The notes: generated from the letters alone by a model not told the origin. A DNA stretch of 64,000 bases from Cichorium intybus (GCA_023525715.1 CM042014.1:21492063-21556062), one strand, 5' to 3'. Shown: positions 25,094-38,388, counted from the stretch's first letter. Made by a program: numbers and translations.

Positions 25094-26860
25094 GTGGTAT
25101 TAGAGCCATAATATATATTGAATAATGGGATTTTTAACACATAAGAATGTTTATAAAGTAATAAGAAAAACCTTGGTGTTGGTCCTACGGACTGTGAAAG
25201 GATCCGCCTCTGGCCTCTGGGCACATCAGAACCGCATGAGTTCACCGGGGTGGAGCACGGTCTGCCAAAATCGGCATAGGTTAGGTGCTATTGATGGAAC
25301 ATGGTAAGCCTATCTTTCTCCATATGGAAGTGTTGCGGCTTACCTTTAACCTAACTCTTTAATTTATGGCCTAAAAACAGAGGAAACATAACACTACTTT
25401 TTGATCAAAAAAATATCTACTTACTCATATGGAGTTTTGTAGTTGAGGCCTCAAGAACTAGTAGCTTCTAGTTTGTGGGCTACATTCATGGGAATACAAA
25501 ATTTACAATCTCACATCTATAACATTTTTAATATGGAAGTGCAAGATTCATTAAAGATCTTAAGTTTGGGGGAGAAGAAACACCAAGGGTGTTGTCTTTC
25601 CAAAAGAATATGATATTGTTTATCACCAGGGTTTTGTATCTATAGTCGTCAAATTCATAGTTTTTTAGGACAACATTCCTAACATTATCCTAAACCAAGA
25701 CAATGTTGAGATTCTTTCTCAAGAGCAAACTATAAAGCAACTTCAACAACCTCAAGAAGTGTCATTAAGTATATCTACTAAGGAAAGGAAGAGTATGATT
25801 TTAGATGATTATGTTACTTTCCTTAAGGAAATGATGTTGGTGTTAGCTTAACAAAAGATGATCTAAATAACTTTATTTAATAGATATAGAGTTCTAATTA
25901 TCAAGAATTAGTTAACCATGAATGATGAAATGAAGTCACTTAAATATAACGATGTTTGGGATCTCGTCGAGTTGCCTAAAGGTAAGTTGCAAAGAAATAT
26001 TTAAAAACAAATAGGATTTGAATGGTAACATCGAGTGATATAAGGCTCGTCTAGTCACAAAGAGCTTCACTCAAAAGGAAGGAATCAACTATAAATATAC
26101 TTTTTCTCGGTTATCCAGAAAATGACTATTTTAGAACGATAATGACACTTGTCGCTCAAATGTTCTAGAGCTTAAATAAATATAAAGACAACATTTCTAA
26201 GTGAAGACATTGACGAAACTATTTACATTGTTCAACCAGAAAACTTTATGTTAGCAGATTCACTGTCTATAGTTTACAAGTTAAGCAAATCCATATATGG
26301 TCCAAAACAAGATTCTTATCAATGTTATCACAAGTTTCATCACGTTATCACCTCATATGATTTTAAGGAATATGTTGTTGATTTTAAAAATAACAAGGTA
26401 AGTGGGAGTAAAATATACGTTTATAGTATTATATGTCAATGTCATTATTTAATTTATCTGTTTGGTATTATATGTCGATATCGTTCTTTTCATGAACCAT
26501 GATATATGATTATTGCATGAAACCAAGAAATTTATGACAAAGAAATTTCAAATGAAAGATCTTGGTGAAGTCTCTTTTGTAATAGGAATCATGATATTAA
26601 GAGATCTCTTTTGAGGTATCATTTGATTGTAACAAAAGAGCTATATCGAGAAAATTCAGAGTAGATTAGGCATGAAATATAGTAAACCAGGAGATATGCT
26701 TGTTGCTATATGAGACTTATCTCCTTGTTGCTATATGAGACAAACTTAGTCTAAAAGAGTACCCTAAAATGATATTGCAAGAAATGAGATACAAAAGATC
26801 CCATATGCTTCAGTTGTAGGGAATATTAAGTATGTTCAAGTATGTCCTTGTAACACCCGA
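25094..26860 (+). pseudogene. decayed Ty1/copia retrotransposon
   Basis: It starts with TGGTATTAGAGCC, one base off the copia primer-binding site for initiator tRNA-Met. From about 25770 the reverse-transcriptase region is recognisable in broken frames: KERKSMILDDYVTFLKE, then MKSLKYNDVWDLVELPKG, DIDETIYIVQPENFML, and KFMTKKFQMKDLGEVSFVIG. Stops and frameshifts separate these pieces, and most of gag and integrase is missing or unreadable. Confidence 0.8.
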
Positions 26861-26933
26861 TTTCTCAAATTAAGATACACTAATATGCTAATCCAACATA
26901 CACATATTTAGTGGTGTAATCCTAAAAGTGAGT

Positions 26934-27055
26934 AACAAGTTTTACAAGAAAACATCAAAACCAAGTTTAAGTTTTAGTCTACACATTTTTTTAAAACTTC
27001 AAAACAAGTTTTACAAGAAAACATCAAAACCAAGTTTAAGTTTTAGTCTACACAT
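26934..27055. repeat. direct repeat of 53 bp, two copies
   Basis: Copies at 26934-26986 and 27003-27055 appear identical and are separated by 16 bp. They look like a recent local duplication. Confidence 0.85.
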
Positions 27056-27296
27056 CGTTTGCAAAACACTAAAAACAGCTTATTGACTTATTATGTTTTG
27101 GTACCGGATAAGCTAAACTAAACACTTTTTTTAAAACTTCATTTTCACACAGGATAAGCAAAATAAGCACTTTTAATAATAAGCATAAGTTGTTTTAAAT
27201 AAGTAATCCCAAAACCCCTAAATAAAACGATAATGACATAATTTGAAATTTAAAACATTCCAAAACTATCCCTATTTCTGGATTACTCCAACAACC

Positions 27297-27565
27297 AAAT
27301 GTAAGCAAGAAACCAGGTTGAATCCATCTATGAGCATCATCACCCCATTTCTACTCCTCAAGAGCCAACCATCCCCCCTTGCACAAATGCCCCTTCAGCA
27401 TCCAAAAACATGAAATAAAATAATAATAAAATCAAAAACCGCCATCGCGTTTGAAGGATTAGCGTCAAGAATGTAAATTAAGATATACATGTCTAAAATA
27501 AAACAGATCCAGAATTAATGTTGTTTGGATGAATAAATTTTGTTATATATCTGAGAAAATGACAA
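27297..27565 (-). pseudogene. XDH relic 1a (exon and intron pieces)
   Basis: 27297-27496 matches XDH 60375-60553, covering the exon that encodes GWVALEELKWGDDAHKW and the intron on its 5' side. A loss of a few bases near the GMGW codons and other changes break the frame. 27500-27565 then matches the XDH intron at about 61022-61085, so roughly 470 bp, including two exons, is missing between the pieces. Orientation is the same as in the intact gene. Confidence 0.8.
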
Positions 27566-27934
27566 CACTGCTTATACACACACAAACATAACGGGGGTTA
27601 CAATCACTTATTCACTGAACAAAATAAGATACAAAATACTTAATATTTAAGAAAATCGTTGGATAGAAAATAACGGCAATAAACTAGGACTCAAAATGCC
27701 CATTGGGGCCAATATAACCCGTCTGCGGACAATTTTTCACGACGCCACGTCCAAACTGCCCATACCTATCAAAGCTAAAACAAAAAACACCCTGATGCCT
27801 AGAGCTCGTGAGGTTGACATGAAATAGCATATACTCTAATTGAACAAAATTTCTTCCACTTGTGATGCTCAAATTTCTCAAACGATTTTGAATAGAAACA
27901 TAGTATATCATCAAATATTACTGCATGTCTTTTC
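27566..27934. other. non-XDH sequence between relic pieces
   Basis: No similarity to the XDH gene in this window and no recognised coding region. Confidence 0.5.
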
Positions 27935-28105
27935 CAACATCAATGAATGGAATGAGAGAGAATCTAAGGTCCAAGATGACATCAACAACCCTTTGTGTGG
28001 AAATCTCCGGTCATTGGGTCAATTATGATCTTAGTAATGCAACTCCATATGTGAAATACCTAAAAGATGGTTTTGCATGTAAATACGTCCATCAATCTTT
28101 TTGGA
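27935..28105 (-). pseudogene. XDH relic 1b (exon encoding the DTLTGDFHTR region)
   Basis: Matches XDH exon 60551-60787 around 60560-60700; the readable remnant includes IIDPMTGDFHTK with a stop nearby. It lies out of order relative to relic 1a. The same exon piece sits in the same place upstream of extensin 3 (51511-51680), so it travelled with the extensin upstream block. Confidence 0.75.
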
Positions 28106-29154
28106 ACAACAAATTAACTGAAAAAACGACTAATAAGAAATCTGAAGACATAGAATAAAAAACAAATAAGTCCAACAAATATGGAGCTAGTTTTGTGGTA
28201 TTTAAATGAATCGGCATATCTTACAAGTATCTAAACATGTGTCCAAAAAGTCATATTTGTTGTAGTAAAATACACAAGAATCATATACATATTTATGAGC
28301 AAGAACTTCATCTATGAAAAATCCTCTCGCGCGCCTAACTTTATACAAACACGTCCAATAACGATTTATTTTACAATTTATTATATATCTAAGATGCTTA
28401 TAATTGTATGAAAATCTAAGCATTGACTTGTAATAAACTAAATAATAAATATTGGTTACCAGTGAAAACTCTTTGTCAGTCTGAAAGCTTATCCAAGAAA
28501 ATCGTATTATATTTTTCTGATAATATCTAAAAAACATATTTCAATTTTAGGGTTACCATTTACCTCATAAACGCGTTTATTACATAAATTAAACAATTTA
28601 AAATACATAGACTTGCTGGCATCATCAACTCCTCTTTGACTTTATAAAGTTGGACATCTTTGACTTATAAGTTTATTGATGACAAAGTGATGAGCGCCGA
28701 ATGGGAACCCACCAATTTCCATTTTCGGAAAAATGTGCTTCCACGATTGAATACTTGGGTTTGTGTTACCAAATGCATGGATATTTTTAGACAAAAAATT
28801 AAAGAAGATAAAATGTGATGAAATCCAATTTTGTTTAAATTACATTTAAGGACAACAGATGAAATAAATTTACTTCGGAATGGTGTGCAAAACTTATAAT
28901 CAGGGATTTGCATCCACTATAGTCTATAGTTATCATCAATAGTCGAATGAAGTTTATCTGTAAATGTACATAACTACGGCTTGCTTATGTAATAAAGGAA
29001 TATAAATTAAAAGAGTTGCCTAAAAAAGTTCTAACACCGAAATACATATATAAAACCAAAGTAATATCTGAGAAACTTAGTGGGGGTTTCCTGTTAATCT
29101 TTTCAAAAAAGAATAATTTAACAATACTATGTATTAAAAACTATCGACGATGGC
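28106..29154. repeat. extensin 2 upstream block, paralogous to 51681-52697
   Basis: Collinear similarity to the extensin 3 upstream region throughout (shared words include GAGCTAGTTTTGTGGTATTTAAATG and, near the promoter, AGTGGGGGTTTCCT). It holds the promoter of extensin 2. No gene of its own is supported. Confidence 0.85.
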
Positions 29155-29161
29155 TATAAAA
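29155..29161 (+). promoter_or_regulatory. TATA box of extensin 2
   Basis: TATAAAA in the context GGCTATAAAA, 77 bp before the ATG. The same context is present before extensin 3. Confidence 0.75.
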
Positions 29162-29231
29162 CAGGTCAAATCAAACCATTTTAGCACAACAAAACGAGTT
29201 TTGATTTTGTAAAGGAAGAGGGTGTCTTGAA

Positions 29232-30557
29232 ATGGGAAACCATGGGGTGTTGAGGCATTGGCCTCAACTAGTTTATGCTTTTGCGTTCTTCTTCTTGGCC
29301 ACCATTGTCATTGCTGATAAACCCTATGCATACAATTCGCCGTTGCCAAAGAGTTGGAAACTGCCGCCACAAGTGAAGGATCCATGGAAAAAATCACCTT
29401 ATGTTTACAAGCCTCCACAAGCACCCGTGAAGCACACATGGCCGCATCAACCTTATCTTCACAAATCTCCCCCACCTTCGTATATATACAAGTCTCCGCC
29501 ACCACCTAGGTACATTTACAAATCTCCACCACCTCCATACGTGTACAAGTCTCCACAACTACCATCACCTTCCCCACCACCTTCATATGTTTACAAATCT
29601 CCACCACCACCATCACCATCCCCACCTCCTCCTTATATCTACAAGTCTCCTCCTCCACCATCACCGTCACCACCACCTTCATATGTGTACAAGTCTCCAC
29701 CTCCACCATCACCATCCCCACCACCTCCGAATGTGTATAAGTCTCCACCTCCTCCATCACCATCTCCACCACCTCCTTACGTGTACAATTCTCCACCCCC
29801 GCCTTCACCATATTCTCCAACACTATATGTTTACAAGTCTCCACCTCCTCCATCACCATCTCCACCACCTCCATATGTGTATAAGTCTCCACCACAACCA
29901 TCACCATCACGACCACCTCCTTATGTCTACAAGTCTCCACCATCGCCGTCACCATCCCCACCTCCTCCTTATATCTACATATCTCCTCCCCCACCATCAC
30001 AATCACCACCACCTCCTTATGTTTACAAGTCTCCACCACCGCCTTCCCCGGCCCCACCTCCTCCTTATATCTACAAGTCTCCTCCTCCACCATCACCGTC
30101 ACCGCCACCTCCATATGTATACAAGTCACCACCACCACCTTCACCATCCCCACCACCTCCATATGTATACATGTCTCCACCTCCACCATCACCATCTCCT
30201 CTGCCTCTATATGTGTATAGGTCTCCACCTCCTCCATCATCATCCCCACCACCTTCATACATTTACAAGTCTCCTCCTCCCCCATCACCATCTCCACCAC
30301 TTCGCTATATATACAAGTCTCCGCCTCCGTCGTCACCATCACCACCACCTCCTTATATCTACGAGTCTCCTCCCCCACCTTCACCATCACCACCTTCTCC
30401 TTATGTCTACAAGTCTCCTCCTCCACCATCACCATCCCCACCACCTTCATATATGTACAAGTCTCCTCCCCCGCCATCAGATTCACCCCCGCATCCTTAC
30501 TACTATATATCACCACCGCCACCACCGAAATCCCCAAGAACACCAAGTCATTATTAA
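29232..30557 (+). CDS. EXT: extensin 2, SPPPP/YVYK-repeat cell-wall glycoprotein (441 aa)
   Basis: Secreted hydroxyproline-rich wall protein. The signal peptide (about residues 1-28, LRHWPQLVYAFAFFFLATIV) is followed by a linker of about 70 residues with LPKSWKLPPQVKDPW and HTWPHQPYLHKSPPP that is shared with extensin 3 and absent from extensin 1. About 20 SPPPPSPSPPPPYVYK-type units follow, more degenerate than in the other two (LPLYVYRS, SPTLYVYKS). The C-terminus is PPPPPKSPRTPSHY. The gene is intronless. It lies just 3' of XDH relic 1b, in the same order as extensin 3 and relic 2. Confidence 0.93.
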   Translation: MGNHGVLRHWPQLVYAFAFFFLATIVIADKPYAYNSPLPKSWKLPPQVKDPWKKSPYVYKPPQAPVKHTWPHQPYLHKSPPPSYIYKSPPPPRYIYKSPPPPYVYKSPQLPSPSPPPSYVYKSPPPPSPSPPPPYIYKSPPPPSPSPPPSYVYKSPPPPSPSPPPPNVYKSPPPPSPSPPPPYVYNSPPPPSPYSPTLYVYKSPPPPSPSPPPPYVYKSPPQPSPSRPPPYVYKSPPSPSPSPPPPYIYISPPPPSQSPPPPYVYKSPPPPSPAPPPPYIYKSPPPPSPSPPPPYVYKSPPPPSPSPPPPYVYMSPPPPSPSPLPLYVYRSPPPPSSSPPPSYIYKSPPPPSPSPPLRYIYKSPPPSSPSPPPPYIYESPPPPSPSPPSPYVYKSPPPPSPSPPPSYMYKSPPPPSDSPPHPYYYISPPPPPKSPRTPSHY

Positions 30558-31171
30558 AGCACAAACTTTTTTAACTAAGCAGAATGAGGCTGTTACATCA
30601 TCATAGATGTAAACTTGTCTTCCAGTACAATTTGTTTGTTTTTGACATTCTCAATCAAGTTAATAAGGTCTGAAAACATGTAATGACATTGCTTATTTTT
30701 GTTCTACATTATATATGTTCTTTCTATTTTTCAATGAAATGAGTTGTTTCATAAATACTGATCCCTTCTTCATATGATATAATTATTTACCATATTTCTT
30801 TTACTTGTCCCAAAAAAGGGCAAACAACATTTGTGCTTAATTGTCGAAAATATGTATATCAAATAATATACTAATTAACGCAATATAGGCATTTGCTTAT
30901 TTTTGTTCTACATCATATATGTTCTTTCTATTTTTCAATGAAATGAGATGTTTCATAAATACTACTGATCCCTTCTTCATATATGATATAATTATTCGCC
31001 ATATTTCATTTACTTGTCCCAAAAGAAGCAAACATTTGTGCTTAATTGTCTAAAATATTTATATCAAATAATCTACTAATTAATGCGACATATAAATATC
31101 TTTTATCAGAGCACACATGAATCAAAACATTCACGATGCCACCCAAGCTCCAAGCTTAATATAGAACTAGC
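30558..31171. other. 3' flank of extensin 2, paralogous to the extensin 3 3' flank
   Basis: The first 120 bp match 54650-54770 (TTACATCATCATAGATGT in both). They are followed by the tandem duplication at 30687-31092 and then by the block that matches 58275 onward. Confidence 0.75.
30687..31092. repeat. tandem duplication of about 203 bp in the extensin 2 3' flank
   Basis: Copies 30687-30889 and 30890-31092 share nearly all their sequence (for example TTTTCAATGAAATGAG and TGTGCTTAATTGTC). The extensin 3 flank has a single related copy at about 54780-54960. Confidence 0.85.
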
Positions 31172-31482
31172 TAGGCGTGAGCAAAAATACCGATGGTATC
31201 GAACCGAAGCGGTACCGGTACCGAATTGGTACCGTACCCTATACTTCGGTTCGGTACTTGGTACTTAATTTTGGGCTATTTCGGTAGCGGTACCGGTACC
31301 GGTACTTTCCCTACTTCTATGTTCAAATTAAACTATTTTCCTAAACGGGTACCGGTACCGTATCCTATAATTTGGTTCGGTACTCGTTACCTACTTTTAC
31401 GTTATTTCGGCATCGATACTTTCGGTACCGGAGAAATTACCGGTACTGATTCGGTCCGGGTCCGGTACCATGCTCACCTCTA
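31172..31482. mobile_element. hAT-like MITE of the GGTACCGG family (311 bp)
   Basis: Ends TAGGCGTGAGCA and (inverted) TAGAGGTGAGCA are flanked by GAACTAGC and GAACTACC (7 of 8). The interior consists of palindromic GGTACCGG words. The paralogous block at 58370 has only GAACTAAC and no element, which confirms an insertion. Confidence 0.85.
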
Positions 31483-31815
31483 GAACTACCTCTAAAATAC
31501 TTGCTAACTTTTGATCATAAATATTTGTCATGCTGCTATTGGTTCTTGATTAGTTCCATACTAGATTCTTTTTTTCAATTCCAATATTTAATCGAATATA
31601 TAGTTTAATTTAAAATATAGGATAACTCATGTTATCCTATATTCTTCTTCTTTTTGTAGTCAACATGCATATATTGTTTTCTCTCATAATAGGTTAGTTA
31701 AACATAAATAATAATCACACATAATTAGAGTAAAAATCGACTCATTCTTGATTATTAATTGTATATCAATAAGCAGTTTTTTATATGAAAATGCATATTA
31801 ACAAAGAAAACATTG
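31483..31815. other. flank block paralogous to 58378-58665
   Basis: No gene. Collinear with the extensin 3-XDH intergenic block (for example TAATCGAATATATAGTTTAAT in both). Confidence 0.75.
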
Positions 31816-31949
31816 GTCAATGGGCTCTTAGCCAAGTGGTAAAGGCTTCCTCCTCGCTTCTTGAGGTTGAGGATTCAAATATCTCAAGAGACATTGATGG
31901 GCTTAGAAGTATGATAAATTTACCGTTCAAAAAAAAAAAAAAAAAAAAA
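31816..31949 (+). mobile_element. tRNA-derived SINE, absent from the paralogous site
   Basis: A-box-like TTAGCCAAGTGGTAAAGGC, B-box-like GGATTCAAATAT, and a poly(A) tail of about 24. Flanked by AAAACATTG (31807-31815 and 31950-31958). The paralogous block at about 58657-58675 reads straight through one AAAACATTG with no insert. Confidence 0.85.
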
Positions 31950-32374
31950 AAAACATTGTCGTTTCTCTTAATGTTAATATTGAAGTGATGAAAACTATAT
32001 ATGAATACAATATTTGTAAAGAATGATTATAGTATTAACTTCAACATACTTATATTATCTTCTCTTAATGTTAATATTGAAGTGATGAAAACTATATATG
32101 AATACAATATTTGTAATGAATGATTATAGTATTAACTTCAAAATACTCATATTATCTTTTGTGTTTGTCTATACACACGCGCGCGGGGGGCGTGAACGTA
32201 ACATAAAATTACTATTATAAATGTCTATTCGACGTAATGGTAAGCACATCCACTATATATGGTAATAGAGAAGGTTGAGATAATTCATAAAAAAAAAAAA
32301 AATTAAACGGTCCAGGTTTTCATGCGGCATAGTGGGAAAGTGGGTTTATACACATGGCTAGGAAAAGGTCCCGA
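31950..32374. other. flank block paralogous to 58670-59040
   Basis: No gene. It contains a local duplication of about 100 bp (about 31960-32050 and 32055-32160) with the words TTAATATTGAAGTGATGAAAAC. Similarity to the paralogous block ends at GGCTAGGAAAAGGTCC. Confidence 0.65.
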
Positions 32375-34224
32375 TACAAGATTATTAGACAATAGGTGCG
32401 ACACCAGTATAGGAGGCAACAGAAACACTAGGGGCAACAACGAGTTAGATGTGTCGAATGTTGCTCTATTATCGTCGCCCCTATTAATTATGTTGAAAAT
32501 TTGTGTGCTCTGTATCGGTTTAATCCAAATTGTTCATCATGTAAACAATCCAACAACTTTGCTTCTGTTTTTATTTGGGTCGTAGGGGTGACAAGGTGTC
32601 GCCTCTAATGGCCCCGACAATTAAACTCGCAAAGTTTGTCGTCCACCTTTTGTGATGTCTCTACTAATACCACTAAAGAAGTCGTCCCTAATGTCATGGT
32701 GCTAACGCATTCAAATGATATTACCACCTTTTCTCTTCTCTGTTTTGCGACCTGACACTAGTGCACTATTGAGTCTTGATCTCTCTATAACGGTGGACAA
32801 ACATACTCTGACTATTAGAGGCGACACCTAGGCTTGGAAACAAAGCAGGAATAAGAAGAAGGATATTGCGTCTATTTATCAAGCTTGGTATGTTTCTATA
32901 CCAATTTCCTTGTGTATTTAGGGTTGTTGTCGATTTGCTGCAAACCCAACAACCCTAAACATGTATCAGTATCACTACAATATTTTCAATAATTCTATCC
33001 TGATTTCCTTATTGCTAATGCTTATTTATTGTGTGTAGTTAGAAATGTTTGGATATGCTTGTATATACTTATATTAGTAAAAATGTATGTTTTGACATGT
33101 TTAGATTAGTAAATTTATGAAATATAAGTTTGGATGGTTTAGATTAGAATAAAAAAAATTTAATTTATGTTTGGATTTGCTTAGGTTTGTAAAAATGCAT
33201 GTTTGGACGTTTTTAGATTATTAGAAATTTATGAAATGTTTGTTTGAATATGCTTAGATTAGTAAAAATATACAACCGGGTATGTTTAAATTATTAGAAA
33301 TATAAATGTATATTTGGATATGCTTACATCGCTTAACTTTCTAGGATATGGCCTTCATATAGATTGTTATTTTCTACTTGACGGCCGATGTTATAACCGG
33401 GATGCTCGTGAGGATCCACCGCCTCCAAATGGTTGGGATTGTGGTCAGCATGAGTTGGATAGTAAGTCTCAGTATGATTTATTTATTGATTATATTCATT
33501 ATTTAGTATAATTTGTCATGACTAGTATTTTTTTAATTAAAATTGTACTTGTACTTCCCCAAAGAATAAGAGGCAGAGTTAAAAACCTTAATAACCTCTC
33601 AGTCATGTGGGAGAAGAACACGAAGTGACATTTGTCTCTCGTGTTTAAAAGATACATTGTCACTCCTACTTACACTATGTTGGTGAGATACATGGTCTCT
33701 TTGTTTGCGAGATTAGCTCATGTATCCGGTGGGCTATCTCGTTAGATAGACCTTGTGGAAAAAACACATCGTCGTCGAAAAGATGTCATGTTGGAACATC
33801 TCAAGGCAAATTATTTATATAACTATATTTCATATGTTTATTTCTAATTTTTATTAACATGACTAACTTTTTTCTAGTTGTAGCCATATTTCGATCTTGA
33901 TGAGGTTTCCCAGGTCCCTATATATAGATAGCGTTGAGAAATCCTTGAATATGAGATGACTAAGTGTTACGGGGGACGCAAAAAATGTAAAGACATTTTA
34001 TGGGAGTAGGATGGCATGTTGATATTGAGAGAGAATGGTTACCCCTATTGGTATGGCCGATGAAAATTGACTAGAAAACAGTAAAACGTCTTTCAATTCG
34101 AAAAAACATATAAAACATTCGGTACAAAAAATAATAAATCATGCGAACCAACTATACACAAACTATCGGGGGACAATCTCGTATAGTAATGTTTGTTACA
34201 AAAAATTAAGTTACGATGAAATAA

Positions 34225-34395
<171 letters not shown>

Positions 34396-34949
34396 GTTCC
34401 GTTTCGGCAAATACGAGATAGGTTTTGGGTTTCAGATTTGCTGGGGGTATGCAGTATGAAAGTAAAGTACAATGCCATAATCATTTAAGTAAATTACAAT
34501 GCAATAATCTGCCAAAATAAACATTTATAGTCAATAGCTTTAAAAAATGAAAAAGTCAAAGAAACCATCATAACAATAGTGATGACTGTGCCATAATGGG
34601 CAATGCTATAATCCGGACCAAAACTGTAAAATTTTTAAATCTATCAAATTTTGTAAAAACAAATAGTACAATGATATAATCCGAAAAATATAAAACAAAG
34701 TAAATGATTTGGTTGGGCAGAACTTGCATTTAAGGAAAGTTATCGTGAAAATAAACATAGATGATTAAAAGAGTAAAACATGAGTACAATCAAAACCAAA
34801 AACCTACAACATAATTTGCTTATTCATGTCAATTTCGCACATCCATCCATAGCAGTGGTAAGCATAAGCTCTTCTGTGTTTTGAAACAATTTATTTACTA
34901 TTATTTATATAATAAATATAGTATTTAAAATTATAATGATATAGTATAT

Positions 34950-35400
34950 TATGGAAAATTTTCAAAAAAAATTCAAAATTTAAAAAGGTTTAAGATTATT
35001 CAATTTTATAATTTTAAAATTATTTAAATTATTCAAATTTTCAAAAGTTTGAATAGATTAAAATTTTTCAAAATTTTCAAATTTTAAATTATTCAAACTT
35101 TTAATAATATTCAATTTTAAAATTGTCAAACTTTTCAAATTATTCAACTTTCTTAAATTTTCAAATTTTCAAAAGTTTGAAAAGTTTAAAATTTTCAAAT
35201 TTCGAAAAAATTCAAATTTTTAAAATTTGAAAATATTCAAATTTTGAAAATTTTAAATTATTCAAACTTTTCAAAATTATTCAAATTTTCAGATTTTTCA
35301 AACTTTTCGAATTTCCGAAATTTTTAAATTTTCAAATTTCGAAAATTTGAAATTATTCAAAAATTGATAACAATTTTAAAAGATAAAAAAATTGCAAAAA
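34950..35400. repeat. degenerate TTCAAATTT-type tract
   Basis: Long AT-rich run of TTCAAA/TTTGAA/AAATTT words without a fixed period. A shorter tract of the same kind lies at 13690-13800 in the related element. Confidence 0.7.
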
Positions 35401-38388
35401 TTGATAAAAATAATAAAGTAGGTTGCTATTTTTAGCAATTTACAATAAGAATGTTATTACAATTTACAATGGTCTTGTCAACTTGTCCGATATAAACTAC
35501 TAACCAAAAATATACAAATCAAATCTTTTCTAAAATCATTTTTTGCCTACTACTTCCTACTTGAAAACATGAATATTAACAAATTTCATTCATCCTCTTT
35601 CAGGCTGGCTTTTATGTCTTTACCTCCAAATAGACTGGTCACTGGTAACCATCACTACGTGAGCAACTCCCACTTTAATTAATCTGCATTAAACAAATAA
35701 TATGCATTGGCATGTAACTGTTTTCAACTTTTTGTATATTTAAGAGCAAGTTGACCAGTTCTGGTTCAATGTGAAAGAGGAGCTACTCCAAAGCAATTGT
35801 ACCTAGGGCAGGATCGCAATGTCAATTACAAAGTATAATAGAATTAGAGGAAACAACAGCATGATCATTGGTAGAGCACCTGGAAGGACAAAACCACAAG
35901 AATAGCATTGAAATTTTATGGGCATAGTTTGAGGATTATAAGTATAGTAGCAGCAAATACCAAAACCTGGCAACACAAAAGCAATCTGATTAGAGTGTGA
36001 TGGACTTTGGGCTTCCTAAAGGGCACATAGCAGCAACAAAATACCAAAGCAAGTAGATTATTTACATCATTTAACCAAGATAGATGAGGTCAACCCCTGC
36101 ATAATATCCCATCTAATGTCCCTGTAACACAAATTACCCATTTAGTTACAGAATAATAAGAAAAGGAAAGGAAACAAAATATATGACTTCAACCCGCAGG
36201 TACTAAAATTCCTACTGTTTTCTACAATATCAATAATTAGGAGTGTACATCTGACAAAAAAAAAACAAAAAAAATGAAAGTAGGTTGTTATTACTTCAGG
36301 TTTAAAAAAGAAACCATAGACCGTTGCTTAATTTGATCTACCATTTCTATACTTAAACATATAACAACCCATAGACCACCCCCTCTTGTATCATATTCAG
36401 ATTAGATTACAGCTCTGATTAGTCACTGAACAGTCCAAGTGGTGGGTATCTATGTTGATACCACTGAAATGGCTTGCAGAGTCAGCCACTTATAACCCTA
36501 AATAGGTTTTAGATAAAAGAGAAATAAGACATAAACTGGATGATTTGTATGTAGGTTTCCGAAGGTAACAGTGGTTGTAACGCTGGGAGCAAATCGATGA
36601 TGTGGGAGTCTTGGGGAGTTGCAATGGGAGTACCTGTGAATAATGGATTCGAGAATGGTAAGGAGAAAATAATTAAGTTGGCTCAATAACCTTATGAAAA
36701 CTGTAAATCATGCCAAGATGGTGAGACACATAGGGGAGAGAGAGAGAGAGATTGATTATACCCATCGCAGAGTAGGCGGTAGTTGTTATCGGTAGACGAT
36801 GGCGGTTGTTCCTTTTGGTGAATGGTGGAAGGTGGCGTGGATCGAGGGAAGCACCGATGATTCCTCTTAACATTTCTCTGGTACAACATTATGCCCATAT
36901 ACAAGGCAAGCATCTTCCTTGTTTCCCTGCAATTTTAAACAAACTTTTAATTAAAAGTGAAATAACAAATCGGTTGTTGATTCTTAAAGATAAGTGAAAA
37001 CAGTGAAGAAGAAAACAATACATCGTGGATCTTTGACCTGAAATAATAAAACAACACAGAAAAGCAAGAAGTTAGTAAAAAGAAGAAACTGGAACAAATA
37101 AGACGAACCTTTTTGGGGTATATTTTTCAGTTCCATTCAGACCTGAAATAATAAAACAACATCGTGGATCTTTGATCTGTGATTCAGTTCCATTCAAACA
37201 AACAAAAGCTAAAATTATTCAAAGAAACATAAATAAACCAAACTGATTATTATAAAAAACAATTGATCCTCACAATCAGTCTTGAGTACTTACTCTAGGT
37301 ACCAATAGTTGTGTTTTAGAAAGCATCTGTTTACAAAAAAAAACAAATATTGATAGATGTGAGAACAAATTAAAGAATCGCTTTTACGAAAAAAAATGCA
37401 GAGCTTCAATGATACAGAATCGTTTCCGATCTTTAAACGAAAAGATTTCAGATCTTTAAACGAAAAGAAAAATATAGATTACCTCTTAAAAATCGTTTCA
37501 AATCTTCATCATTTCAGAATGTGACAACACCATCATATCGTTTTCAGGTCTTCACTATTTCACCGGTGTAGCAGGGCCAGAATCACGACAACCCCCATAA
37601 AACATGTTTCATGACATCACCATAATGTTAAATAAAACCCACCAGATCTGGTGTTCTATAGAGAGATAGAGAAAGAGACTCACCACAGTGGGTTGTTAAA
37701 GCTAGCACCAGCATGTGTTTTCCGATGGGTGATGAGAGAGCGAGTTTTGGATGGTTTAGATCCAAGGTTTCTACTGAGATAGAGGGAGGATGAGAAACCC
37801 ACCAGGTCTTGTGGTGTAGTGTGACGATTCTGAAGAGAGATGGAGAAAAAAAGACCAATGGCGGTGGGTTGTTGGACTTTCATCTGTTTCCCTGATGCAA
37901 GGATAGGGAGGAGCATTTCTACAGACGGATGAAAGGGAGATAGAAATGTAAAATCTAGGGTTCGGAATTAGAGAGATATAGAGGGGAGAATGTAGTTGGA
38001 TGTGGTTGTCGCAGGTGACGACGATTGCTGGTTGTGGTGGTGACTTTTGATGGTGATGGTGGTCGGCGGTGATGCCAACAATGGAGAGTGGGAGGTCGAC
38101 AATGAATGAAGATAAGGAAGAAGAGTGCACGATGGTTCAGAGAGGATACATTTGGGGGTTGACGAAAATTACTTTTCCGACACCAAAAACATTTATATAT
38201 AGAGAGAGAGAACAGGCGTGCAAAGACATTTCAAAAAATTTCAAAATTAATTGAAGCGCCTTAATATCCGTTTTCAAAAATTGAATAGAAGCTGAAATTT
38301 CAATGCATTGCTAGCTTGTACTATCTTAAAAATTAAGACAATTATGCATAAGGGGGTTGTAATTTATATATGGTTTATAGTATAGTAT

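Noticed and set aside
33314..33511. Small + strand frame with PPPPNGWDCGQHELD
   Set aside because: No recognised domain, no supporting splice or promoter signals, and it lies inside a composite repeat; left uncalled.
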